A stretch of DNA of 59,998 bases from Oscillospiraceae bacterium. GTDB lineage: Bacteria > Bacillota > Clostridia > Oscillospirales > CAG-272. This document shows, piece by piece, positions 42,203 through 50,696 of this stretch. The notes beneath the pieces are model-generated. The model saw only the letters and a program-made list of their open reading frames with translations. It was not told the origin of the DNA and made no database searches. The DNA lies in NCBI GenBank assembly GCA_015064315.1, contig SVSL01000006.1, forward strand, positions 1-59,998. The letters run 5' to 3'. A program made the translations under genes and the position numbers. Positions within the stretch are counted from its first letter, which is position 1. Every line of letters starts with the position of its first letter.

Positions 42203-43683
42203 ACGCGCGCGTTTTGTTTGAGGCACTTGCGCTTCCCGTAGAAATCCCAAGCAAAGAAATTTCTTTTATCACGGAAGATTCCCGCACGGCGAATGAAAAC
42301 GCGGTGTTCGTTTGTATCAAGGGAGCACTTGCCGACGGGCACAAATACGCTGCCTCGGCTTACGAAAGAGGTTGTCGATTTTTTGTTGCGGAGCAGAAAT
42401 TGCCTCTTCCCGAGGACGCCTTCGTTTGGATAACGGAAAACACAAGAATTGCTCTTGCTCGCCTTGCGTGCAGACTTTATGACAATCCGTCTTCTTTCAT
42501 GAAAGTTATTGGCATTACGGGAACCAAGGGAAAAACGACTACTGCGCAAATGCTGGCGCATATTTTGAATCAAAACGGCATTGCCGCGGGATATATCGGA
42601 ACCAACGGAATTTCCTACGGAGAAATTCACCAAGTCACCGCAAACACCACCCCCGATGCCGTAACGCTTCAAAAAACACTCTTTGAGATGAAAAGCACGG
42701 GGATTCAAGCGGTCATCATTGAGATCTCTTCTCAAGCGCTCAAGCAATACCGCGCCGACGGAACCGTCTTTGATACGGTGATCTTCACCAATCTGTTCAC
42801 CGATCACATCGGTCCTCATGAGCATCCCGATTTTGAGGATTACAAGGAATGTAAAAAACGATTGTTCCGAGATTTTTCCTTCAAGCGTGCAATTTTGAAT
42901 GCGGACGACAAGCTTTTCGAAGAGTTTTGGAATGCCTCTGCTACCAAAAGCAGAAGCACCTGCTCCTCCAAAGACCCATCCTGCGGCTATTATGCCGAGT
43001 GCATTCGTTCGCTTTTCCAAAACGGTATGCCCTCTGTCTCCTTTACTCTTTGGAACGAAGATGAGAAGCAGACCTGTCATCTTCCTTTAATCGGAGCGCC
43101 CAACGTCTACAACGCCATGCTTGCCATGGCTTGCGCAAAGGAGGGCTTTGGAATCCCTCTCGCTTTGTCTGCCAACGCGCTTGCAAGCGTTTCGGTTGCG
43201 GGACGCTCGGAATGCATTCCCCTGCCCAACGGTGCCTGTGTCATCATTGATTACGCGCACAACGGCGAGAGCCTGCGGGCGCTTCTTCAAGGTCTACGCG
43301 CTTATTGCCCGTCAAGACTTTTGTGTTTGTTTGGCTCGGTGGGAGATCGCACCAAGGGGCGGCGCTTTGAGATGGGAGAGGTTGCCGCATCTCTCTGTGA
43401 TCTTTCCTTTTTGACCTCGGACAACCCGGGGTGTGAGGATCCGCAAAGGATATTGGATGACATTGCCGTAGCCTTTGAAGCCGTAAATGCGCCTTATATC
43501 CGAATCGCAGACCGTGAAAAAGCCATTGTAGAGGCTCTGCGACAAACAAAAGCAGGCGACATTCTGGTTCTTGCGGGAAAAGGCCACGAGACCTATCAGC
43601 TGATCCAAAACAAAAAGATCCCCTTTTCCGAAAAGGAGATCGTGGAAAACACGGTAAAAAGCAATTTGATCTTGTTTTCGTAA
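42199..43683 (+). CDS. MurE-like UDP-MurNAc-tripeptide ligase paralogue
   Basis: 494-residue Mur ligase. Uridine-binding N-domain with SFITEDSRTANENAVFVC, ATP loop GITGTKGKTTT, the TTPDAVTLQ region, EISSQALKQYR, TNLFTDHIGPHEH, the YKECKKRLF lysine region, DYAHNGESLRALL, and a C-domain with DNPG, where meso-diaminopimelate MurE has DNPR and lysine types usually DDPA or DNPA. Without the Arg, mDAP binding is unlikely. Its operon with a racemase suggests a second, specialised ligase rather than the housekeeping MurE. A terminator follows after a palindrome. Confidence 0.85.
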   Translation: MNARVLFEALALPVEIPSKEISFITEDSRTANENAVFVCIKGALADGHKYAASAYERGCRFFVAEQKLPLPEDAFVWITENTRIALARLACRLYDNPSSFMKVIGITGTKGKTTTAQMLAHILNQNGIAAGYIGTNGISYGEIHQVTANTTPDAVTLQKTLFEMKSTGIQAVIIEISSQALKQYRADGTVFDTVIFTNLFTDHIGPHEHPDFEDYKECKKRLFRDFSFKRAILNADDKLFEEFWNASATKSRSTCSSKDPSCGYYAECIRSLFQNGMPSVSFTLWNEDEKQTCHLPLIGAPNVYNAMLAMACAKEGFGIPLALSANALASVSVAGRSECIPLPNGACVIIDYAHNGESLRALLQGLRAYCPSRLLCLFGSVGDRTKGRRFEMGEVAASLCDLSFLTSDNPGCEDPQRILDDIAVAFEAVNAPYIRIADREKAIVEALRQTKAGDILVLAGKGHETYQLIQNKKIPFSEKEIVENTVKSNLILFS

Positions 43684-43719
43684 AAAAAGAACGGCACTGG
43701 GGGACTTCCATAAAGCAGA
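43683..43719 (+). repeat. Left copy of a ~38-bp inverted repeat
   Basis: AAAAAAGAACGGCACT, a G-run, then CTTCC and AAAGCAGA. The complement of 45148-45186 has the same order with a few changes. The pair brackets 1.4 kb containing the repeat elements and the XRE gene. Confidence 0.7.
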
Positions 43720-43747
43720 TTTTACCTACCGATAAGAAATTAAACTT

Positions 43748-43795
43748 GTAGGGGCGTTCTGTGAACGCCCGCGGGCGAACGCAGTTCGCCCCTAC
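43748..43795. repeat. REP-like double palindrome
   Basis: GTAGGGGCG and CGCCCCTAC enclose two adjacent hairpins (GGGCGTTC..GAACGCCC and GGGCGAAC..GTTCGCCC). This recurrent palindrome type is seen between genes in many gut bacteria. Confidence 0.85.
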
Positions 43796-43797
43796 GG

Positions 43798-43835
43798 AAA
43801 AGGACAGAGAACACGAAAATTCTCTGTCCTTTTTT
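43798..43835 (+). terminator. Intrinsic terminator of the racemase/MurE operon
   Basis: Stem AAAAGGACAGAGA with its complement around a 10-nt loop, then a T-run. Confidence 0.88.
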
Positions 43836-43900
43836 CACACGCCTTGCCCCGCAAGGTATAGTGTGTTACACCTTATAGGTGTACTGTCGGGCGGTAATAA

Positions 43901-44090
43901 GCCTCCCTTGTGTAAATGGGAGAAAATTTGCAAGCAAATTGGCACGGCTTGCCGTGACGGAGGGATTGTAAAAGAAAAAATTCCATCGTAAAACAATCCC
44001 TCAGCCGCCTTCGGCGTCAGCGCGAACTTTGCCGCAGGCAAATTCGTCGGCGGCTTGCCGCCTTCCCTTCTACACAAGGGAGCCTTTGGT
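43901..44090. mobile_element. Pair of head-to-head MITE-like elements
   Basis: Copy A (43901-43971) runs from CCTCCCTTGTGTAAATGGGAG to GACGGAGGGATTGT. Copy B (43993-44088) is inverted, from ACAATCCCTCAGCC to CTACACAAGGGAGCCTTTGG, with internal palindromes. Elements with these ends are widespread in gut Clostridia and are probably moved by a transposase supplied elsewhere. No ORF is present. With the flanking repeats this explains the gene-free stretch 43684-44175. Confidence 0.75.
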
Positions 44091-44175
44091 TTGTGCGTCA
44101 CGAAAGTCTGTCTGATTTTCTTGACAAGCACTGCTTTTGCGGACACAAAAACAAAGTCCCGCGCGGGGCGAGGAT

Positions 44176-44988
44176 TTATTCTGTGAGCAACGTTTCAATT
44201 TCTTTTCGTTGCTTTGCGGTGTATTCGTAAACGGTTCTTCTGAACCATTTGGCTTTTACGAAATCATCCGCAAAAGCATCTATTACTTTTTGCGCAATTT
44301 TGAATTGCAAAACAGCGTTTTCTATTTCGCCATTCTTTTTTAAATACTTTCCAGCAATAATCAGCATGTCAATTAAAGAAATGGCAGAAATATTTTTTTG
44401 CTTCAATGCAGATTCCAAACAAATCTCCCCATTTAGCAAGGACGCCATAAGCTCTAATTTAGTAAAATAAATTTCGGGAATCAGGTCAAGCGTTGGTTGT
44501 ATCAAATCGTCCTGTCCGTTTTCTTTATAACACGTTGCTAAAATTTGACAAACGTCATATTTTACGGAATCATCCTTGGTGGATTCAATGAGGGTTTTGC
44601 AAAGAGTGATTACCTCATCTGCTCTCGTTTTATAATCCAACGTATAAAGCAAATTGTTTAAAATGATTTCGTTGCCCGGAAACCGTTGAAGCCCATCACG
44701 CAAAATTTGTTCTGACTTTGGAGGATTGCTGATACGGTATTTATATGCTTCGTCACATATATCCTCAACTTGTTTTTCGATTTCATACAAATTAAAATTA
44801 AAAAGCTCATCTGTGGAAACACCGAAAAATGAAGCAATTGCAGGTATCATCGTTACATCCGGCAAGGTATATCCGTTTTCCCATTTTGAAACGGCTTGAA
44901 AGGATACACCAAGATAGTTAGCAAAAACCTCTTGGGATATGTTTTTCTGTTTTCTTAATGATTTTATTTTTTCTCCAAGTTTAATCAT
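44176..44988 (-). CDS. XRE-family transcriptional regulator
   Basis: 270 residues. An N-terminal helix-turn-helix (residues ~5-60: IKSLRKQKNISQEVFANYLG, AVSKWENGYTLPD) is followed by a helical, TPR-like region of ~190 residues (repeated helical pairs such as SEQILRDGLQRFPGN, LATCYKENGQ), which in relatives senses a ligand or peptide. The ATG at 44988 has AGGAGG 8 nt upstream; the longer frame is not credible. It sits alone inside the inverted-repeat-bracketed segment, with A/T-richer codons than its neighbours, a hint of recent acquisition. Confidence 0.85.
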   Translation of the reverse strand: MIKLGEKIKSLRKQKNISQEVFANYLGVSFQAVSKWENGYTLPDVTMIPAIASFFGVSTDELFNFNLYEIEKQVEDICDEAYKYRISNPPKSEQILRDGLQRFPGNEIILNNLLYTLDYKTRADEVITLCKTLIESTKDDSVKYDVCQILATCYKENGQDDLIQPTLDLIPEIYFTKLELMASLLNGEICLESALKQKNISAISLIDMLIIAGKYLKKNGEIENAVLQFKIAQKVIDAFADDFVKAKWFRRTVYEYTAKQRKEIETLLTE

Positions 44989-45033
44989 TGTTGTTCCTCC
45001 TAAATGTTTTGGATCAGCGCTTATCCTGATACT

Positions 45034-45061
45034 ATTATAACACATTCCTTTGTAAAAACAA
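45034..45061 (-). promoter_or_regulatory. Promoter of the XRE regulator
   Basis: TTGTTT and TATAAT on the minus strand with 16-bp spacing and an extended TGT before the -10. Confidence 0.75.
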
Positions 45062-45112
45062 TAACTCATTTGGAGAGAATTTTTCTAATGCGGGTTGAAT
45101 TTTAAATATAAA

Positions 45113-45148
45113 AAACGGTATAGTCGTATTTCTGCAACTATACCGTTT
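45113..45148 (-). terminator. Intrinsic terminator of the uvrC-to-flippase operon
   Basis: 12-bp perfect stem AAACGGTATAGT with its complement around a 12-nt loop; TTTTTTAT follows on the minus strand. Confidence 0.85.
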
Positions 45149-45186
45149 CTGCTTTGTGGAAGGCGCCCCCAAGTGCCGTTCTTTTT
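45148..45186 (-). repeat. Right copy of the ~38-bp inverted repeat
   Basis: Inverted partner of 43683-43719; the two differ by about six positions including small insertions. Also adjacent to the flippase stop, so it may have been transcribed as a 3' end structure. Confidence 0.7.
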
Positions 45187-45189
45187 GTT

Positions 45190-46599
45190 TCAGAATTCTT
45201 TTCTTCTGCGAAACCGTAAAATCCCCTTCAAGCTATCCCAAAGTGCGAGGGCATTCAGGGCCACGATCAAAAGCGTCAAGCCTGCCGTCCACCAAAAGCG
45301 TCCCGGAATTTCACAGGTCATTGCGACCACCGCCAACGTCAGCAAAATCGAGCTGATACAAAGTCGCGGTAAGCAAAGACGGAACGGGATCATGCGGCGC
45401 ACGTCGAAAAGGCGCACCAGCATCACGGCAAAATAGCTTGCCATGGTTGCAAGTGCCGCACCAAGCGCACCGATGCGAGGAATCAATAGGAAATTCAATA
45501 GTAAATTCGCAAGCGTTCCCACCATTGCCGTGACAAAGGAATGCATGCTCTTTTTGCGCACCATATAAACGGTTGCCAAAAAGGCTACCACCGCTTCGAT
45601 AGCCGCCGCGCAAAGGAGTGTGGGCATATAACGCCAAGCCTCAAAGTAAGCGGAATTGAGCAAAAGCCCCGATAAAAAGCGAGAGAACAGGATCAATCCC
45701 GCGGTTCCGATCATGATCACCGATAAAAAGCCCCGAAAGACCCGAGAGTAAAACTCTTTGCATTCCTCCTCGTTTGAGGATTCTGCCACCGCCGAAAACT
45801 GCCATGCCTGCAAGAAGATCCCCGATACCAGATTGATAATGGTAGGGATCTTGTACGCCGCGGAATAGATGCCGTTTTCATTCGCTCCGCAGAAATAAGT
45901 TACCATATATCGATCCGAAAGATCGGTGATCAGCCAGCAAACCGTGGTGGGAACCAACGGCAGGCTGAACCAAAGAAGCTCTTTGATGAGCTCTTTTTTG
46001 ATATTCGAGAATCGAAATGCCCTCCAAAGCTGCGCCACACACACCAAAAAGACCGTGGTGACGAGATTTCCCGCAATGACCGAAAGCACGTAGCCTGTCA
46101 CGCCGAGATCCAACCACCAAAGTAAAAGAAGGTTGAAAAGCACGGTAAAAACCGTATTGAGAATTCCCTGCACCGCAAACAACCGTGTCCTATCAATGGC
46201 ACGCACGTATTGAGCACAGACCGATTGCAGATTGGCGAGCAGAACGTAGAGAACGATCAGCCACAGATATCCGTCAAAATAATCGATCAAGCCAAGGAGT
46301 GGCGAGAGGATCAGGAATACACATGAACCGCCCAAAAGCAAGGCAATGCTTGAGGAAAAGACCTCTGCCTTATTGGACGCCCGATCGGCGGCAAAACGGA
46401 AAATACCGTTGGCAATGCCTACGCACGCCAAGGGGATCAACAAATTGGCGGTGCTTGTGATCAGCTCGGCGGTACTGTACTGATCGGTAGAAAGCCACGC
46501 CGTGTAAAACGGCATGAGCAAAAACACCAAAAGCTTTGAGCCAAAGGTTCCAAGCCCCAGGATCAAGGTGTCCGAGAAAAGCTTTTTATAGCGATTCAT
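45190..46599 (-). CDS. Oligosaccharide flippase family protein
   Basis: 469-residue membrane protein with 12-14 helices, of the MOP (Wzx/MATE-like) superfamily, which flips lipid-linked sugars outward. The start SDTLILGLGTFGSKLLVFLL and the later VPTTVCWLITDLSDRYMVTYF are typical of polysaccharide flippases. The substrate is unknown. The ATG lies in the 4-bp overlap with the DUF308 gene, so the two are probably co-translated. It may work with the O-antigen-ligase-like gene and GT2 elsewhere in the window. Confidence 0.88.
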   Translation of the reverse strand: MNRYKKLFSDTLILGLGTFGSKLLVFLLMPFYTAWLSTDQYSTAELITSTANLLIPLACVGIANGIFRFAADRASNKAEVFSSSIALLLGGSCVFLILSPLLGLIDYFDGYLWLIVLYVLLANLQSVCAQYVRAIDRTRLFAVQGILNTVFTVLFNLLLLWWLDLGVTGYVLSVIAGNLVTTVFLVCVAQLWRAFRFSNIKKELIKELLWFSLPLVPTTVCWLITDLSDRYMVTYFCGANENGIYSAAYKIPTIINLVSGIFLQAWQFSAVAESSNEEECKEFYSRVFRGFLSVIMIGTAGLILFSRFLSGLLLNSAYFEAWRYMPTLLCAAAIEAVVAFLATVYMVRKKSMHSFVTAMVGTLANLLLNFLLIPRIGALGAALATMASYFAVMLVRLFDVRRMIPFRLCLPRLCISSILLTLAVVAMTCEIPGRFWWTAGLTLLIVALNALALWDSLKGILRFRRRKEF

Positions 46600-47192
46600 T
46601 TGTCCTCGGATTCATGGATCACAGCATCGATCGTTCCGTCTCCGTCAACGTCCACAAACACACGGGAACCGGTCTGATTCTTGGGCTTTCTCAAGGAAAG
46701 CAAGGAAAGCAACGTATAGAACGCCGTCAGCACAATGATGACCCATCCTGCCACGTCAAAGAGAACCTCCAAGGTTCCTGCAGGTCCTACCACCAGCATG
46801 ACCACACCAAGGATCAGCTTGGGCAGCTCTGCCTTCAGTCGGGTCAGCTTATCCTTGGCAAGCAAAATCTCGATTGCGGGAAAAAGGATCAGGTATCCGC
46901 CAAGGAAAAACATCAAGTAGCTTTCATGCTGGAAGATCATCAAAAAGCCAAGCACTGCGGAAAGAATGGAAAAGATCAGCGTGACCTTTCCCGCGCCCGT
47001 GGAAAATCCCATCACTCCAACGGCAATACCGGGCAGGCTGTAAAAGACGGTGATCACACCCATGATCACAAAAATGATCTTGAGCAGAAAAGAAGGATCC
47101 AGCGCAAGGAGCAGAATACCTGCCAATACGCCAATGAGAGCAGTTAAAAGAATGCTGCCTCCAAGGTAACGGTTAAAGGTTTTGGTTTGCAT
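46596..47192 (-). CDS. DUF308/HdeD-like membrane protein with EF-hand-like tail
   Basis: 198 residues with about six membrane helices in three pairs, the pattern of DUF308 (HdeD) proteins. After the last helix comes a soluble tail with DVDGDGTIDAV, spaced like a calcium-binding EF-hand loop (D-x-D-x-D-G-x-I-D), then a charged end. Function not known; a calcium-responsive tail is only inferred. Second-last of the run uvrC-rsmD-coaD-this-flippase. Confidence 0.65.
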   Translation of the reverse strand: MQTKTFNRYLGGSILLTALIGVLAGILLLALDPSFLLKIIFVIMGVITVFYSLPGIAVGVMGFSTGAGKVTLIFSILSAVLGFLMIFQHESYLMFFLGGYLILFPAIEILLAKDKLTRLKAELPKLILGVVMLVVGPAGTLEVLFDVAGWVIIVLTAFYTLLSLLSLRKPKNQTGSRVFVDVDGDGTIDAVIHESEDK

Positions 47193-47222
47193 AATACGTA
47201 GCCTCCTGTATAAAATTGATTT

Positions 47223-47699
47223 TTAAAAATTTTTTCGAGAAAGAATGGAAATTACGTCGGGATGTACCAAAGCGGAAAGCTCCTCCCGATTTTTCATGGC
47301 GTTTCGCACGTCGGTGGAGCTGACGTTGGCATAACAGCCCTCCGAGGGAATCAACTCGGTGACAAAACGCGGATTGTGTTCCTGATTCCAATTCGCCATA
47401 TAGGTTTCGTAAGCAAGGTCGGTTTCGTTTCGAACGCCCTTGCAAACAGCGGTAGCGCCAAGTCGATCAAACAGATCGATCAGCATTCCGTCATCCGAGA
47501 TCACACGCACGTTTGGAAGCGCCGCAACGGTACGCCTTGCAATCTCTACACGCTCCTCGGTGGTAAAAAGATAGTTCTTTTCAGCGTTTTGCATCACCGC
47601 TACCACAACCTCGTCGTATCTTCGCGCGGCAATACCGATCAGCTCCAAGTGTCCAAGCGTCATGGGATCAAAGCTTCCCGGAACAATGGCAAGACTCAT
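47223..47699 (-). CDS. coaD: Phosphopantetheine adenylyltransferase
   Basis: 158-residue nucleotidyltransferase that makes dephospho-CoA from phosphopantetheine and ATP, the next-to-last CoA step. The start IVPGSFDPMTLGHLEL holds the (T/H)xGH nucleotide motif, and VSSTDVR is the C-terminal ISSTxxR equivalent. It overlaps rsmD by 4 bp; the rsmD-coaD pair is conserved in Firmicutes. Confidence 0.97.
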   Translation of the reverse strand: MSLAIVPGSFDPMTLGHLELIGIAARRYDEVVVAVMQNAEKNYLFTTEERVEIARRTVAALPNVRVISDDGMLIDLFDRLGATAVCKGVRNETDLAYETYMANWNQEHNPRFVTELIPSEGCYANVSSTDVRNAMKNREELSALVHPDVISILSRKNF

Positions 47700-48283
47700 A
47701 CCGACTCCCTTCCGCCATCCCCAAGATATTGAAGGATGGTCACGTGCGCGATTCCGTAACGCGTCTGTTTAACGACCTCAAAGTATTTTGAAAGTCCCTC
47801 CTCCTTGCCCAATACGTCCTCGGGCGATGCGGTTTCGCAAATCAGCTTTGCTCCCTTTGCAAGCATACGGTGCTCCGCAAGATAGGAAAGCGCCTGTGGG
47901 ATCAGAGACAGTGCGTAAGGAGGATCCAAGAACACCATATCAAAGGTGCAACGCTTTTCCAGCCTTTGCAGGAACACCCTATAATCTCCGCAATAAATAT
48001 CACATTGATCTTCAAGCCGTGTTTTCTTGGCATTTTCCTTGATAATCGCCACGGCATCCTTGGAAAGATCGCAGAAAAACGCTTTTTCCGCACCGCGACT
48101 GAGCGCCTCCAAGCCCATCTGCCCCGAGCCGGCAAAGAGATCAAGAACCTTAGCACCTTGGATCTCAAACTGTAATATGGAAAAAATCGCTTCCTTGGCT
48201 CGCTCCGACGTGGGGCGTGTGTTATTCCCCTCAAGAGTCGCCAAGCGAACGCCACGAGCCTTTCCCGTAATAATGCGCATCAT
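47696..48283 (-). CDS. rsmD: 16S rRNA (guanine966-N2)-methyltransferase RsmD
   Basis: 195-residue AdoMet methyltransferase acting on 16S rRNA G966. It begins MMRIITGKARG and has TRPTSERAKEAIFSIL, motif I VLDLFAGSGQMGLEAL and catalytic DPPY. I chose the ATG at 48283 because GGAAGG lies 8 nt upstream; an open frame continues into uvrC but is not used. It lies just downstream of uvrC (22 bp). Confidence 0.95.
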   Translation of the reverse strand: MMRIITGKARGVRLATLEGNNTRPTSERAKEAIFSILQFEIQGAKVLDLFAGSGQMGLEALSRGAEKAFFCDLSKDAVAIIKENAKKTRLEDQCDIYCGDYRVFLQRLEKRCTFDMVFLDPPYALSLIPQALSYLAEHRMLAKGAKLICETASPEDVLGKEEGLSKYFEVVKQTRYGIAHVTILQYLGDGGRESV

Positions 48284-48305
48284 AGCACCGACCTTCCCCT
48301 TTCCT

Positions 48306-50153
48306 CTATTGTTGTTCGTTTGATTCGTGATAATACCTTCGAATCTCCCGCGCGTCACGCAAAGAGATTCCCGAAACTGCGGCAAGCTCCTCCAAGGAAG
48401 CATTCTTTACCCTTGTGATACCGCCAAACGCCTTCAGCAGCTTTTTGGCTTTTGCATCACCGATCCCCGGAATCTTGATAAGCACCGAGGTCTTTACGGT
48501 CTTGCGCTTGGCATTTTCCATGCGTCCCACCGTAAAGCGGTGAACCTCCTCCTGAATCCGATAGATCAAGCCGTAGATATCCTGTTCTCTTGCAATACTG
48601 ATCTCCTCGGTATCGGTACAAAGGGCGCGTGTCTTGTGATAATCGTCCTTTACCATACCGAAAACAGGCAATACAATTCCCCTTTCCCGCAACAGCTCCT
48701 GAACGGTAGAAACGTGTCCCTTACCGCCATCCAAAAGAATGAGATCGGGATATTCGGAAAAGGATCCCTCATCATCCTTCAAATGCTCTAACCGACGGGA
48801 AAGCGCCTCACGCATGGAAGCGTAGTCATCGGTACCGTCCCGAACCGATTTGATATGAAAGGAGCGGTAATCGGACTTGGAAAATTTTCCATCCTTGTAA
48901 ACCACCATGCCGGCGGTAAGATGCTCGCTGCCGAGATTGGAAATATCGTATGCTTCAATTCGGGTCGGATAGCTTTCAAGCGCCAGCATTCCCGCAAGAC
49001 GCAAAAGCGTGCCTTCCTCTTTTTGGGTATTGATCTGATATTGCTTTGCCTTCTCAGCGGCATTCTTTTCCACCATATCACAAAGCTCTCTGCGCTGTCC
49101 GCGCTCGGGGATCTTCAGATAAACCCTGTGCCCCGAGGTCTTTGTCAGATACTCGGAAACCAGTGCAAGATCCTCTTCCTCCATTTCAAAGGACAGAAGG
49201 ATCTCCGAGGGAATATATTCACGCCGCTTGTAATGCTCACACAAAAAAGTGGTCATATCCTCGCGCTCCAAAATACTGTCCGCGCCGTACAAAAACTCGG
49301 CTTTATCCTGTAAAACGCCCTCTCGGATATAGAATACCGACACGCAGGAGCAAAGCTCATCGCTGTAAAAGGCAATCACATCCTGATCGGTAGAGGGAGC
49401 CGCCACCACCTTTTGCTTGCTCTCCAAAGCCTCCAGCGCAGCCAAGGTATCGCGACAGCTTGCGGCAGCCTCATAGCGCTCCGCCTCGGCATATGCATAC
49501 ATCTGCGCTTCAAGCTTCTTTTTCACCTCGCGGCTCTTTCCCGTGAGGATATCCGCCGCATACTTTACCGATTCGCGGTATTCTTCGGAAGAGATCTTTC
49601 CCGTACAGACACCGCAGCAGCGATTCATCTGATAGTAGATGCAAGGACGGGATTTTCCAATGTCCCTTGGAAAGACACGGGTGCAGTTGGGTAATCGCAA
49701 AACACGGTTGATCAGCTCAATAAGGGCATAAGCCGTTCCCGAGCCCGAAAAAGGTCCAAAATACTTCGCCTTATCGTTGCCGCGACTTCTGGTGAACACC
49801 AAACGGGGATATTCTCCCTCTGTCAGCTTGATATACGGATAGGATTTGGCATCCTTGAGACGAATATTGTATTTGGGAGTATATTGCTTGATCAAGGTAT
49901 TTTCCAAGGAAAGCGCCTCGATCTCGCTATCGCACAAATAATAGTCGAAATCCGAAACCGTGGATACCATGCGTGCGGTTTTGATATTCTTTTCGCTATT
50001 TTGAAAGTATTGAGAAACACGGTTCTTCAGCTTGCGGGATTTCCCCACGTAGATCACCTTTCCCAAGGCGTCACGCATGATATACACACCCGGACACAGG
50101 GGCAAGGAATTTGCCTTTTCCAAAAGCTTTTGACGTTTTTCCTCCGTCAGCAC
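48306..50153 (-). CDS. uvrC: Excinuclease ABC subunit C (UvrC)
   Basis: 615-residue endonuclease of nucleotide excision repair. The GIY-YIG nuclease is at the start (PGVYIMRDALGKVIYVGKS), followed by a Cys-rich RPCIYYQMNRCCGVCTG stretch, a UVR domain, the RNase-H-like second nuclease (DISNLGSEHLTAGM, LILLDGGKGH) and a C-terminal HhH pair (IPGIGDAKAKKLL, VSGISLRDAREI). GTG start at 50153 with AGGAGG 8 nt upstream. It follows HPr. Confidence 0.96.
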   Translation of the reverse strand: MLTEEKRQKLLEKANSLPLCPGVYIMRDALGKVIYVGKSRKLKNRVSQYFQNSEKNIKTARMVSTVSDFDYYLCDSEIEALSLENTLIKQYTPKYNIRLKDAKSYPYIKLTEGEYPRLVFTRSRGNDKAKYFGPFSGSGTAYALIELINRVLRLPNCTRVFPRDIGKSRPCIYYQMNRCCGVCTGKISSEEYRESVKYAADILTGKSREVKKKLEAQMYAYAEAERYEAAASCRDTLAALEALESKQKVVAAPSTDQDVIAFYSDELCSCVSVFYIREGVLQDKAEFLYGADSILEREDMTTFLCEHYKRREYIPSEILLSFEMEEEDLALVSEYLTKTSGHRVYLKIPERGQRRELCDMVEKNAAEKAKQYQINTQKEEGTLLRLAGMLALESYPTRIEAYDISNLGSEHLTAGMVVYKDGKFSKSDYRSFHIKSVRDGTDDYASMREALSRRLEHLKDDEGSFSEYPDLILLDGGKGHVSTVQELLRERGIVLPVFGMVKDDYHKTRALCTDTEEISIAREQDIYGLIYRIQEEVHRFTVGRMENAKRKTVKTSVLIKIPGIGDAKAKKLLKAFGGITRVKNASLEELAAVSGISLRDAREIRRYYHESNEQQ

Positions 50154-50178
50154 ACCGAATTCCTCCTTTCTTCATGAT

Positions 50179-50243
50179 AGCAAAACAGCGACGTGCTCCT
50201 CTGTTGACCGTAAGGTCCGAGACACGCCGCCATCCATTTTGCT
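50179..50243 (-). other. Three-tier hairpin between HPr and uvrC
   Basis: Arms AGCAAAA/TTTTGCT (outer), CGACGTG/CACGCCG with G-T pairing (middle) and GACC/GGTC around GTAA (inner) fit one structure that fills the gap. The T-run is short, so it is a weak terminator or a processing/attenuation site between the HPr and uvrC messages. Confidence 0.5.
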
Positions 50244-50250
50244 TTGGCTC

Positions 50251-50517
50251 TTAAATTTCAGAAAATCCGCTGTCTACCAACTCAACCAAGCCTGCAATCG
50301 CGGTATCCTCGTCCTGACCGTCAGCAATCAGGGTAATGGTCATACCCTTGGCAATTCCAAGAGACAGAACGCCAAGAAGGCTCTTTGCGTTTACCTTGCG
50401 GTCTTCCTTTTCGATCCAAATAGATGCTTTATAAGTGTTTGCCTTCTGAATGAAGAAGGTAGCGGGTCTTGCGTGGAGGCCGCTGGTGTTGGTAATAACA
50501 ATATTACGAGAAATCAT
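50251..50517 (-). CDS. ptsH: HPr family phosphocarrier protein
   Basis: 88 residues. Active His15 lies in SGLHARPATF and the regulatory Ser46 in NAKSLLGVLSLG, so it can act both in sugar phosphotransfer and in HPr-kinase-linked catabolite control. Not beside ptsI, so the gene symbol is likely but a Crh-like role is possible. GGAG precedes the ATG. Transcribed from an A/T-rich upstream region (50570-50600). Confidence 0.92.
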   Translation of the reverse strand: MISRNIVITNTSGLHARPATFFIQKANTYKASIWIEKEDRKVNAKSLLGVLSLGIAKGMTITLIADGQDEDTAIAGLVELVDSGFSEI

Positions 50518-50696
50518 ATCCGTTTCGCTCCCATTTCAGTCTCATTTTTTGCGCAATCCGCTTTTTGAGACAGTTATTATTATATAATAGTATATCAAAA
50601 ACAAGGTTAAATTTCAATAGGCGTTATATTGTTTTTTGCACATATTAACTGCGTTTTTTTGTGCAATTTGTTGCAAAAAATCATCGAATTAAAACA

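Noticed and set aside
43761-43991. 76-codon ORF in the repeat region
   Set aside because: It runs through the REP palindrome, terminator and MITE; composition follows the repeats and there is no ribosome site.
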